64,000 bases of DNA from Siminovitchia sp047228825 (GTDB taxonomy: Bacteria > Bacillota > Bacilli > Bacillales > Bacillaceae_C), in contig NZ_JBFEGN010000002.1 in assembly GCF_047228825.1 (NCBI RefSeq), positions 1 through 64,000 on the forward strand, given 5' to 3'. Positions 36,123-43,876 of the stretch are shown piece by piece. The position numbers and the translations under genes are program-made. The first letter of the stretch is position 1. Every line of letters begins with the position of its first letter. The notes beneath the pieces are model-generated. The model was not told the origin of the DNA, made no database searches, and was given only the letters and a program-made list of their open reading frames with translations.

Positions 36123-36848
36123 ATGAAAAGGCTGTACGCGGCAGCAATGTTAATGTTTTCTTTAGTGTTGGGCTTTGTGGGAACAGCGATGGCGGTCCAT
36201 GGAAAGGAATCTGGAAATCGTTCCTTTTCGGCGGAACATGTACATAAAAATACTCCGGAATTAACGAAAAAATACGCCGAGATGATGGGAATCGACACGG
36301 AAGGAAAAGATACCGAGACCCTGCATAAGGAAATAAAAGAGAAGTATCTCAAAAAGCAGGCAGAGGAATTCGGGATCAATACCGAGGGAAAAACGACCGA
36401 GCAGCTGGAAAAAGAAATACAAATGGTTTGGATGAAGAATATTGCGAAGCAATACGGTATTCAAACAGAAGGCAAAGATCTTAAAACGTTAAAAAAAGAG
36501 GTGAAAAGGGCCAGGGTCACCGAACAGGCAAAAGAACTCGGCATTTCCACGGAAGGAAAATCGTTGAAGATGCTCAAGCGTGAAGTTTGGGAAGCGCAAA
36601 TCCTAAAGCATGCAAAAGAGCTGGGCATTTCCACAGAAGGAAAGGATCTTCGCGAACTGGCCAAAGAGGTGCGCCATACGATGATTTACCGGGCCGCTGA
36701 AAAGCTTGGGGTTGAAACAGACGGAAAGTCGGACGAAGAAATCTTCCATGAGATTATGATTAATCACGGTGAAAGAGCGAGGGAAATGAAGCTGTTTCCT
36801 TTCAGGGAAGAGAAAATACTTTTCATGGAAGATCATCCGGGGATGTAA
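36123..36848 (+). CDS. Secreted protein with six 28-residue repeats
   Basis: 241 residues from the ATG at 36123, behind AGGGAGG. A signal peptide ends near AMA/VHG (residue 24). Residues 50-217 are six consecutive units of exactly 28 residues, without gaps. The pattern is an A-(K/E)-x-(L/F/Y)-G-I-x-T-E-G-K core followed by an amphipathic helix ending in KE(I/V). Each unit looks like a short helix, a G-I-x-T-E-G-K turn and a second helix, so a small solenoid is likely. I do not recognise the family. Possible roles are binding at the cell surface or wall. It is monocistronic between terminators. Confidence 0.8.
   Translation: MKRLYAAAMLMFSLVLGFVGTAMAVHGKESGNRSFSAEHVHKNTPELTKKYAEMMGIDTEGKDTETLHKEIKEKYLKKQAEEFGINTEGKTTEQLEKEIQMVWMKNIAKQYGIQTEGKDLKTLKKEVKRARVTEQAKELGISTEGKSLKMLKREVWEAQILKHAKELGISTEGKDLRELAKEVRHTMIYRAAEKLGVETDGKSDEEIFHEIMINHGERAREMKLFPFREEKILFMEDHPGM
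36270..36773 (+). repeat. Six tandem 84-bp coding repeats
   Basis: Repeat units start at 36270, 36354, 36438, 36522, 36606 and 36690. The protein pattern is strict, while the DNA has drifted between units; units 4 and 5 are the closest pair (both carry AKELGISTEGK). This suggests old internal duplication held by selection. Confidence 0.85.
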
Positions 36849-36856
36849 AAGAAAGG

Positions 36857-36887
36857 CCGCCAATCCAAGTTGGAAGGGCGGTTTTTT
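36857..36887 (+). terminator. Terminator of the repeat-protein gene
   Basis: CCGCC (36857-36861) with GGCGG (36877-36881), plus an inner TCCA/TGGA stem, followed by six T residues. Confidence 0.75.
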
Positions 36888-36929
36888 ACATGCAGGAAGT
36901 ACATTTATTCTAGCGCTGCTGTCATTTAA

Positions 36930-36975
36930 CAAAAAAAGTAATCCACCCTTGAGTTCGGATCTGGTGGATTACTTT
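36930..36975 (-). terminator. Strong minus-strand terminator
   Basis: A perfect 13-bp stem (36935-36947 with 36963-36975). On the minus strand it is followed by a run of T (the A run at 36930-36937). It ends transcription coming from the small gene at 37014-37169. Confidence 0.8.
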
Positions 36976-37013
36976 CCTCTGGTGCCAGTCCCCCTTGAAG
37001 GGAACCGAGCTAT

Positions 37014-37169
37014 TTATAGGCCAAGGTATGTCCCTCCGGCAATCTTGTATGTTTGATTTTCGACACCTGCTTTGGTCATGTGTGATCCCGGCGTTAATGG
37101 AATAAAGAAAAAAAGCACAAGAAAGCAAACGGTTTTTATCATCAATAAAAAAGAATGCTTGTCCAACAT
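37014..37169 (-). CDS. Small 51-residue exported or membrane peptide
   Basis: Reading from the ATG at 37169, after AGAGGTGG, the peptide has a basic start and a ~20-residue hydrophobic core (LMIKTVCFLVLFFFIPL). A short polar tail follows with GVENQTYKIAGGTYLGL. It could be a small secreted peptide or a single-span protein. A longer in-frame start at 37295 lacks a ribosome site. The perfect terminator at 36930-36975 supports transcription in this direction. No family is recognised. Confidence 0.45.
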   Translation of the reverse strand: MLDKHSFLLMIKTVCFLVLFFFIPLTPGSHMTKAGVENQTYKIAGGTYLGL

Positions 37170-37326
37170 TTGCCACCTCTGCTTTTCATAAGAAAGAGCG
37201 CATATCCGCATGAATTTTCGTACAATCCATGTTCCCTGTTCACCATAAATGTTCAACCCGTCATTAAGCTTCTCTTCTGTATGAAGATCCATCATATTTA
37301 AATTGAAAACATGCCAACTTCCGTGG

Positions 37327-37350
37327 AAATCAGACGGCTCCGTCTGATTT
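37327..37350. terminator. Short stem-loop downstream of the TetR gene
   Basis: AAATCAGACG (37327-37336) and CGTCTGATTT (37341-37350) form a perfect 10-bp stem with a 4-base loop. A T-rich stretch follows on the plus strand. It may end the tetR transcript. Confidence 0.45.
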
Positions 37351-37392
37351 ATTTTAGTGGCTTTTTGGACATCCCCGAATGTCTGGTTTTCT

Positions 37393-38007
37393 CTACTTAT
37401 AAAGCCCTCCAGTATACAATTTTACGAGATTTTCCGCCACTTTTTCAATATCCCCGCTTACTTCCCCCAAGACGAGATCCCACATGAGCTGCTCGTTCAT
37501 GTAAAACCAGCCCTTGGCGATCAGGCGTGCATCCAGGTCCGGGCGCGCAAGTCCTGCGTTTTGAACGAAGCTGATATCTGCTTTGATGCCGTTTACAAAG
37601 CGTGTCCGGATTTTATTCCATTTTTCACTAACGATTTCTGAAGTCCCGATCGCTTCTTTCACAACTTGCATGATCGCTTTTTCTTCGAGTGCGGCTTTTA
37701 AAAAAAGCTCTGTTTGTTTTTGAATTTGGGAAAAGGCTTCTTCCTTCGTTTTAGGCTGGAAGGGGAGATCTGCCACTTCATACATTTTTTGCATGATTGT
37801 TTCCATTAACTCTGCAAACAGTTCGTCTTTGTTTCGGAAATACACATACGCGGTGCCGTAGCCTGTATGGGCCATTTTATTAATTTGTGTCATCGTGGCT
37901 TTTTGGAATCCATTTTCCAGAAAAACGGCGCGGCCTGCTTTGAGCAGGTTTTCCCTTGTTTGAAGTGCTTTCAATTGTCGTTTCGTTAATTGGTCTGTTC
38001 CGTTCAT
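37393..38007 (-). CDS. TetR-family repressor of the kynurenine operon
   Basis: 204 residues from the ATG at 38007, after AAAGGACG. The N-terminal TetR helix-turn-helix is clear (ENLLKAGRAVFLENGFQKATMTQINKMAHTGYGTAYVYFRNKDELF). The C-terminal two thirds form a ligand domain rich in Trp, Phe and Met. It is transcribed away from kynU. A 51-bp concentric palindrome fills the space between them and overlaps the kynU -35 box. I infer that it represses kyn genes and responds to tryptophan, kynurenine or anthranilate. Confidence 0.85.
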   Translation of the reverse strand: MNGTDQLTKRQLKALQTRENLLKAGRAVFLENGFQKATMTQINKMAHTGYGTAYVYFRNKDELFAELMETIMQKMYEVADLPFQPKTKEEAFSQIQKQTELFLKAALEEKAIMQVVKEAIGTSEIVSEKWNKIRTRFVNGIKADISFVQNAGLARPDLDARLIAKGWFYMNEQLMWDLVLGEVSGDIEKVAENLVKLYTGGLYK

Positions 38008-38077
38008 TTGGTTCGTCCTTTCAGGATGAAAAATGTTTATGTATATATTAGCCTGTATGCATTGTACTGGCAAACAT

Positions 38078-38128
38078 TTCAATGACATTTAGTCAATGAC
38101 ACAATATCATTGACTAACTGTCATTGAA
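38078..38128. promoter_or_regulatory. 51-bp concentric double palindrome, TetR operator
   Basis: TTCAATGACA (38078-38087) mirrors TGTCATTGAA (38119-38128), and TTAGTCAATGA (38089-38099) mirrors TCATTGACTAA (38107-38117). Both share the centre 38103. The arms match at 22 of 24 positions, giving four TCAATGAC-type half-sites. Confidence 0.85.
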
Positions 38129-38139
38129 TCGGTTATAGT
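38110..38139 (+). promoter_or_regulatory. Sigma-A promoter of kynU
   Basis: TTGACT (38110-38115), an 18-base spacer, then TATAGT (38134-38139). The -35 box and much of the spacer lie within the double palindrome, so bound repressor would exclude RNA polymerase. Confidence 0.7.
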
Positions 38140-38179
38140 ATGCGTATAGCAATCATTTGGGTGTGAAGGAGTAATTAAA

Positions 38180-39463
38180 ATGGATGAAAACGCTTTTTTG
38201 ACAAAAGAATATGCACGCCGGCTTGATGAGCGCGATGAGCTGAAACAATATCGGGAAGAATTTTATATTCAACCCGGAATGATTTATATGGATGGAAATT
38301 CGCTCGGCCTGTTGTCAAAACGGGCAGAAGATTCTCTTTTGCGGCTGCTTGATTCCTGGAAGACATTTGGAATTGACGGATGGACGCAGGGAGAGCATCC
38401 GTGGTTTTATTTTTCCGAAAAATTGGGCGAGATGACCGCTCCGCTCATCGGCGCCGAGCCGGAGGAAGTCATTGTCACCGGTTCGACGACGGTGAACTTG
38501 CATCAAATCGTTTCGACTTTTTACAAGCCGGAAGGAAAAAGGACAAAGATTCTCGCCGATGAATTAAACTTTCCGACGGACATTTACGCGCTGAAGAGCC
38601 AATTGGGTGTTCATGGCCTTGATCCGGAGGAACATTTGCTTCAAGTAAAAAGCGCAGATGGCCAGACGCTTTGCGAAGAAGATATTATCGAAGCAATGAC
38701 GGACGAGGTGGCGTTGATTGTACTTGCCGGTGTCCTTTATCGCAGCGGGCAAATATTGGACATGGAGCGCCTGACGAAAGAAGCCCATAAACGGGGGATT
38801 TTGATTGCGTTTGATTTGTGCCATTCCATCGGCTCCATTCCACACCAATTAAGTGAATGGGGAGTCGATTTTGCGTTTTGGTGCTCATATAAGCACTTGA
38901 ATGGCGGGCCCGGCGCCACTGCTGGCATGTATGTCAATAAAAAACACTTCGGGACAGCTCCGGGGCTGGCAGGCTGGTTCGGATCGAAAAAAGAAAAGCA
39001 GTTTGACATGGAGCATACGTTAACGCCGGCGCCTGATGCAGGAGCCTTTCAAATGGGCACACCGCACCTCCTTAGTGCGGCGCCGCTATACGGTTCTTTG
39101 ATGATGTTCAACGAAGTGGGCATAGACAAAGTTCGTAAAAAGTCATTGGAAATGACGGAATATATGATGAAATTGATTGACGCGGAATTAAAGGATTTTG
39201 GGTTTGTCATGGCCAATCCGCGTGAAGAGGACAAAAGAGGCGGTCATATTTACCTTGAACATGAAGAGGCTGCCAGAATTTGCAAGGCATTAAAAGAAAA
39301 TGGCGTTATTCCCGATTTCCGGGCGCCAAAAGGAATCCGCCTGGCACCGGTTGCCCTCTACAATACGTTTGAAGAAGTGTGGAAAACGGTTCAAGTTTTG
39401 AAAAAAATAATGGTGGAAGAACAGTACAAGAAATTTGAAAATAAGCGGGACGTGGTTGCGTAG
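38180..39463 (+). CDS. kynU: Kynureninase
   Basis: 427 residues, close to the usual ~420. It is a fold-type I PLP enzyme. Motifs are YMDGNSLGLLSKRA, VTGSTTVNLHQIV, FDLCHSIGSIPH and the PLP lysine in CSYKHLNGGPG (Lys238), ending with FRAPKGIRLAPVALYNT. It splits kynurenine to anthranilate and alanine. AAGGAG precedes the ATG. It is the first gene of an operon that also encodes tryptophan dioxygenase, a transporter and formamidase. Confidence 0.96.
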   Translation: MDENAFLTKEYARRLDERDELKQYREEFYIQPGMIYMDGNSLGLLSKRAEDSLLRLLDSWKTFGIDGWTQGEHPWFYFSEKLGEMTAPLIGAEPEEVIVTGSTTVNLHQIVSTFYKPEGKRTKILADELNFPTDIYALKSQLGVHGLDPEEHLLQVKSADGQTLCEEDIIEAMTDEVALIVLAGVLYRSGQILDMERLTKEAHKRGILIAFDLCHSIGSIPHQLSEWGVDFAFWCSYKHLNGGPGATAGMYVNKKHFGTAPGLAGWFGSKKEKQFDMEHTLTPAPDAGAFQMGTPHLLSAAPLYGSLMMFNEVGIDKVRKKSLEMTEYMMKLIDAELKDFGFVMANPREEDKRGGHIYLEHEEAARICKALKENGVIPDFRAPKGIRLAPVALYNTFEEVWKTVQVLKKIMVEEQYKKFENKRDVVA

Positions 39464-39540
39464 TGCCGTTTTGCCGGCAGCGGCCGTTCAATCCACAGGA
39501 GACGGTTTCACATTTTTGTGAATTTTAAGGGGGAGAAAAC

Positions 39541-40395
39541 ATGTCAAAATCCATTTCGGAACTTCATCAAAAACTGGAAGGTGAAAAAGGCATTCACACC
39601 GATTTTAAAAATGATATGACCTACGGGGAATATTTGGGGCTGGACCAAATTTTATCGAGCCAAAAAAGGCTGTCCGATCATCATGATGAAATGCTGTTCA
39701 TCATTATTCATCAGGTGAGCGAGCTGTGGATGAAGCTGATTTTGCATGAAATGACAGCAGCCATCCAGGCAATTGATAAAGAGGAATTGCATGCCGCTTT
39801 TAAAATGCTGTCACGAGTAACCAAAACACAAACGCAAATTATCCAGGCTTGGGATGTTTTATCGACGCTTACACCTGCAGAATATCTGGAATTTCGCGAT
39901 TACCTGGGGCGGGCTTCCGGTTTCCAATCGTACCAATACAGATTGATTGAGTTTGCCCTTGGCTATAAATCAACCCATATTTTAAAAATATACGAAAAAG
40001 ATCCTAAAATACATGAAATGCTCAAGCTGGCCCATCAGGCTCCAAGCATTTATGACGTATCCATTAAGGCATTGGCCCGCGCCGGCTTTCCGATTAACCC
40101 GGATTTATTGAACCGCGATTTTTCCGAAACATACGGAGGAGATCCGACGGTTGCCGCCGCCTGGAAGGAAGTTTACCGCAATGTGGAACAATATTGGGAT
40201 TTGTATGAGCTGGCGGAAAAGCTTGTTGATATTGAAGATTGGCTTCAGCAATGGCGATTCCGCCATATGAAAACAGTTGAGCGTATTATCGGCTTTAAAA
40301 CGGGTACAGGCGGTTCTTCTGGCGTCAATTATTTGAAGCAAGTATTGGATCACCGCTTCTTCCCGGAATTGTGGGATTTAAGAACCGAGCTTTAA
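39541..40395 (+). CDS. kynA: Tryptophan 2,3-dioxygenase
   Basis: 284 residues, the normal bacterial length. Typical segments are TYGEYLGLDQIL, FIIIHQVSELWMKLILHE, DYLGRASGFQSYQYR, the C-terminal RFRHMKTVERIIGFKTGTGGSSGV with the axial haem histidine, and YLKQVLDHRFFPELW. It opens the indole ring of L-tryptophan to give N-formylkynurenine. GGGGGAG precedes the ATG. Second gene of the kyn operon. Confidence 0.97.
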   Translation: MSKSISELHQKLEGEKGIHTDFKNDMTYGEYLGLDQILSSQKRLSDHHDEMLFIIIHQVSELWMKLILHEMTAAIQAIDKEELHAAFKMLSRVTKTQTQIIQAWDVLSTLTPAEYLEFRDYLGRASGFQSYQYRLIEFALGYKSTHILKIYEKDPKIHEMLKLAHQAPSIYDVSIKALARAGFPINPDLLNRDFSETYGGDPTVAAAWKEVYRNVEQYWDLYELAEKLVDIEDWLQQWRFRHMKTVERIIGFKTGTGGSSGVNYLKQVLDHRFFPELWDLRTEL

Positions 40396-40488
40396 GGGCA
40401 GTTTTACACACCCCACCCCGACTTCTATGCCGGGGGCGGCGTTTTATACAAATTTTAAGATAATTGAGAATCACAGGGGGAAAAGGAT

Positions 40489-41832
40489 ATGGAAGAAAGA
40501 AAGGATCAATGGTCATCCAAGCTTGGCTTCATTTTGGCTTCGGCAGGGGCGGCAATTGGCCTCGGAGCCATTTGGAAGTTCCCGTACGTAACGGGGATGA
40601 GCGGAGGGGGCGCGTTTTTTCTTATTTTTGTCGTATTTACGTTATTAATCGGAATGCCGATGCTTATTTCGGAATTTATTATCGGGAGAGGGTCTGGCAT
40701 GGAAGCGATCAGCGCCTACAAAAAGCTGGCTCCGGATAGTCTCTGGGTGTGGGTCGGAAGATTGGGCGTGCTTGGCTGCTTTCTGCTGCTTTCCTTTTAT
40801 AGTGTAGTCGGCGGCTGGGTCCTTGTATACACCGGTTTGTCTATTCCTGGTAAAATTATTGGCGATGGGACCAATTATCCGGACCTGTTCGGCTCTGTTA
40901 TCGGTTCTCCGTGGGTCACACTGCTTGGCCTGCTTTTGTTTACGCTTGCAAATGTCGCTGTAATCGCTGCCGGTGTTCAAAATGGCATTGAAAAAGCAAA
41001 TAAATATATGATGCCGCTTTTATTTATCTTTTTTATCATTCTTGTGATTCGTTCGTTGACACTTGATGGCGCGATGGAAGGTGTGAAATTTTTCCTTGCA
41101 CCGGATTTTTCGAATATTACAGGTGAATCTTTGTTGTACGCATTGGGCCAATCATTCTTTTCGCTTGCCGTCGGTTTTTCTTGCATGGTTACGTACAGTT
41201 CATATTTGAAGAAAGATGTCAGCCTGACTTCTTCTGCCGGATCGGTTGTGGGAATGAATATTTTCGTTTCGTTATTGGCGGGATTGGCGATTTTTCCTGT
41301 TGTATTCGCTTTCGGGTATGAGCCTGCGGAAGGACCGGGGCTATTGTTTATCGTGTTGCCGTCCGTTTTTTCCCAACTGCTATTTGGCGAAGTGTTTTTA
41401 AGCATGTTTTTGATCCTGTTTTTATTTGCCACATTAACGTCATCATTCAGTTTATACGAAATTATTGTTGCAGCTTTTACGGCAAATGGAAAGCGTTCGA
41501 GGAAAAAAGTGACTTGGCTTGCGGGAATCATCATTTTTCTCGCAGCGATTCCGGCGGCGCTGTCTTCCAGCAGCCTTGCGGATTTTACGATTTTTGGCAA
41601 AAGCGTCTTTGATGCGACTGATTATTTGGTGAGCAACCTCATGCTTCCTTTTGGCAGTTTGCTGATTGCGCTGTTCATTATTCATAAAATGGATAAGCTG
41701 CTTGTTAAGGAAGAGTTTTTGATGAGCAGTACCGTGTCGCCGGGCTTGTATTCCACATGGCGCCTGCTGATGACCTGGGTTGTCCCGGTTACGATTGTGG
41801 TGGTATTCTTAAATACGCTAGGATTCATTTAA
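40489..41832 (+). CDS. Sodium-dependent transporter of the NSS family, probable tryptophan importer
   Basis: 447 residues with 11-12 membrane segments, the LeuT/TnaT layout. The sodium-site region reads AGAAIGLGAIWKFPYVTGMSGGGAFFL near the N-terminus. Segment 6 has ALGQSFFSLAVGFSCMVTYSSYL. Family members bring in tryptophan, leucine or other amino acids with sodium. Placed between kynA and kynB, it should import tryptophan or kynurenine for the pathway. Confidence 0.9.
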   Translation: MEERKDQWSSKLGFILASAGAAIGLGAIWKFPYVTGMSGGGAFFLIFVVFTLLIGMPMLISEFIIGRGSGMEAISAYKKLAPDSLWVWVGRLGVLGCFLLLSFYSVVGGWVLVYTGLSIPGKIIGDGTNYPDLFGSVIGSPWVTLLGLLLFTLANVAVIAAGVQNGIEKANKYMMPLLFIFFIILVIRSLTLDGAMEGVKFFLAPDFSNITGESLLYALGQSFFSLAVGFSCMVTYSSYLKKDVSLTSSAGSVVGMNIFVSLLAGLAIFPVVFAFGYEPAEGPGLLFIVLPSVFSQLLFGEVFLSMFLILFLFATLTSSFSLYEIIVAAFTANGKRSRKKVTWLAGIIIFLAAIPAALSSSSLADFTIFGKSVFDATDYLVSNLMLPFGSLLIALFIIHKMDKLLVKEEFLMSSTVSPGLYSTWRLLMTWVVPVTIVVVFLNTLGFI

Positions 41833-41846
41833 TTGGAGTGGTATGA

Positions 41847-42476
41847 ATGGAGAAAAAGAAATGGATTGATATTTCGCAGCCGCTTACAAACAACATGGCT
41901 GTTTGGCCGGGGGATACGCCGTTTTCTTTCCAGCTCAGTTTTACAAAAGAGCAAACCGGTTCAGTCAATATTGGCCAAATAACGACAAGCGTTCATTCCG
42001 GAACGCATATTGACGCGCCTTTTCATTTTGACAATGAGGGAAAAAAAGTGCATGAGTTGGATATTGATATGTACATCGGCCCGGCATGTGTCATTGATGT
42101 TTCAAACTGTGAAAGCATCGGGCGTGCAGAACTTGAGGGATTTGAGCTTGAAGGTGTGTCCCGACTGCTTTTGCGGACCATGACGGGCAGGGATCCGGCG
42201 GTTTTTCCGGAAAAATATACGGTTTTGCGTGAAGATGCTGGACCTTTTTTAAAGGAAAAAGGGGTTCGGTTGCTTGGAATCGACACGCCGTCCGTTGATC
42301 CCGTTGACAGCAAAAAAATGCTGGCGCATCACTCTCTCTATGAAAACGGCGTATTTATTTTAGAAAATATTGTACTGGATAAGGTGGAACAAGGGAATTA
42401 TGAATTGATCGCCCTCCCGCTCGCCATCGAAGGGGCGGACGGAAGCCCGGTTCGTGCAGTAATTCGTCCCATTTAG
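41847..42476 (+). CDS. kynB: Kynurenine formamidase
   Basis: 209 residues, the standard size. The signature HSGTHIDAPFHF with metal-binding His and Asp is present near residue 50. Others are WIDISQPLTNNMAVWPGD, LLRTMTGRD and GIDTPSVDPVDS. It hydrolyses N-formylkynurenine to kynurenine and formate. GGAGTGG precedes the ATG. It is the last gene of the operon and is followed by a terminator. Confidence 0.96.
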   Translation: MEKKKWIDISQPLTNNMAVWPGDTPFSFQLSFTKEQTGSVNIGQITTSVHSGTHIDAPFHFDNEGKKVHELDIDMYIGPACVIDVSNCESIGRAELEGFELEGVSRLLLRTMTGRDPAVFPEKYTVLREDAGPFLKEKGVRLLGIDTPSVDPVDSKKMLAHHSLYENGVFILENIVLDKVEQGNYELIALPLAIEGADGSPVRAVIRPI

Positions 42477-42477
42477 T

Positions 42478-42509
42478 AAAATGGACTCCGGAGAGGAGTC
42501 CATTTTTTT
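42478..42509 (+). terminator. Terminator of the kyn operon
   Basis: AAAATGGACTCC (42478-42489) pairs with GGAGTCCATTTT (42495-42506) with a 5-base loop and a T run directly after the kynB stop. Confidence 0.9.
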
Positions 42510-42933
42510 GATAATAGGCGTATGATTCAGAAAAGCTTTAGCAGGTGGTCGTTTAAGTTTTTTAGCTGTATCTTCAAGTGAATGCCTGATCTCGTAACTA
42601 TCAATGGTGAAATCGGAAAAATTTGGCTCAATGACTATACCATTTATCCCAAGGTACGGCATTTAAGACGACGAGAGCAAACAAGGCTGAATGAAACCAA
42701 TGAAAGCAAGAACGATCAAGATTGGGGCAACGACAAGGAAACCAATGCGAAATCTTCCAAAAACTCCGGATAGGTCTTGTAAATAGAAGGACATTCAGCT
42801 GACAGCTGGGTCACAAGAGACTATCTCCTGCGGGATGGCTTTTGGAGGACCAGGAAAACCTTATTTTCATAGGGTTTAATATGGTACTATATAAATGAAT
42901 CATTCAACACTTTTGCCGATCGGAGTGGAAACA
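42510..42933. other. Gene-poor stretch between kynB and the MntA/HepT pair
   Basis: About 420 bases without a convincing gene. Open frames on both strands lack ribosome sites and recognisable domains. A plus-strand frame around 42582-42773 is rich in charged residues and probably spurious. It may be decayed DNA linked to the toxin-antitoxin insertion. I see no promoter I would defend except a possible -10 near 42880. Confidence 0.4.
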
Positions 42934-43341
42934 ATGACCCTTGAAAATGCTGAAAAATTGATAGTAGATTTTCTCATTGAGCGTATAGCTCCATCCGTCA
43001 TTTATTTATTTGGTTCCCAAGCAGTTGGTCGTGTCCATCGTAATAGTGACTATGATATTGCTTATTTGAGTGACAAGAATCTCAGCCATTATGAACGGTT
43101 TATGCTGGCACAGGAGCTGGCAGCCATCTTAAACCGGGATGTGGACCTGATCGATTTAAAACAAGCCTCAACGGTCTTTCAGTCACAGATCGTAGAAAAA
43201 GGAAAGGCCTTGTATGGCAACAACTCAACTGATAAGGCGCTCTTTGAGATGCGGACTTTAAAGAATTATGCCATTTTGAATGAAGAAAGGCGTGTCATTT
43301 TAGAAAATATTTCAGAAAGAGGCCAAATCCATGAAGAATGA
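42934..43341 (+). CDS. mntA: MntA-type nucleotidyltransferase antitoxin
   Basis: 135 residues from the ATG at 42934, after GGAGTGG. The minimal nucleotidyltransferase motif GSQAVGRVHRNSDYDIA fits GSx10DxD, with a third acidic residue in DVDLIDL. In characterised MntA/HepT systems this enzyme adds AMP units to a tyrosine of the HepT toxin and silences it. The downstream hepT frame overlaps by 11 bases, as is usual. The antitoxin looks complete, while the toxin is frameshifted. Confidence 0.85.
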   Translation: MTLENAEKLIVDFLIERIAPSVIYLFGSQAVGRVHRNSDYDIAYLSDKNLSHYERFMLAQELAAILNRDVDLIDLKQASTVFQSQIVEKGKALYGNNSTDKALFEMRTLKNYAILNEERRVILENISERGQIHEE

Positions 43342-43743
43342 TATTATCTTGAATAAAATCAGTACCATTGAACGCTGCTTAAAGAGAATTGATGAAGAAT
43401 ACGATCATAATGCCGATAACCTTCAAAACTACACGAAGCAAGATTCCATTATTCTGAATATTCAACGTGCCTGTGAGGCCAGCATTGACATTGCCATGCA
43501 TGTGGTGGCTGAGAAAAAACTGGGCATCCCGCAGACAAGCCGTGTGATGCCTTTGGTTTGTTGGCTCAAAATAAAGTGATTACAGAAGACATCTCATTTA
43601 AAATGCAAGCAATGGTCGGTTTTCGCAATATTGCCGTCCATGATTACCAAGACATTCATCTGGAGATTGTAAAAGCCATTATTGAAAAACACTTAAAGGA
43701 TTTTAAAGATTTCACTAAACAAGTTCTTGATTTTAAAAATTAA
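43331..43743 (+). pseudogene. hepT: HepT-like RNase toxin (DUF86) with a frameshift
   Basis: The first frame (43331-43579) gives a normal HepT start with helices up to QTSRVMPLVCW, then stops. The second frame (from ~43540) continues the family: DAFGLLAQNKVITEDISFKM and FRNIAVHDYQ, which holds the RNase motif Rx4HxY. Removing two bases from the repeated GT in CGTGTGATG near 43542 would join them into about 135 residues. As read, the catalytic motif is cut off from the N-terminal half, so the toxin should be inactive unless the sequence has an error. Confidence 0.8.
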
Positions 43744-43876
43744 CACATATTATCTTATGCCCCTTTCATTTTTTTCTTGCCAAATACAGCCCTTTGCTAT
43801 TATTCCTTTCGGTTTTCCCGCAAACTTATGATAAAATAACTTCACTGTGAAAATGACAAAAAACGAGTGATGAACA

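Noticed and set aside
36270..36773. Regular 84-bp repeats as a possible CRISPR-like array
   Set aside because: The repeats are coding, drift in DNA while the protein pattern is kept, and have no spacers. No other CRISPR array was seen.
36922..37176. Minus-strand 84-codon frame overlapping the small peptide gene
   Set aside because: It lies in another frame, runs through the perfect terminator stem at 36935-36975 and encodes no signal or domain.
42360..42662. Minus-strand open frame of 100 codons across the end of kynB
   Set aside because: It overlaps kynB and its terminator on the other strand, has no ribosome site and no recognisable domain.
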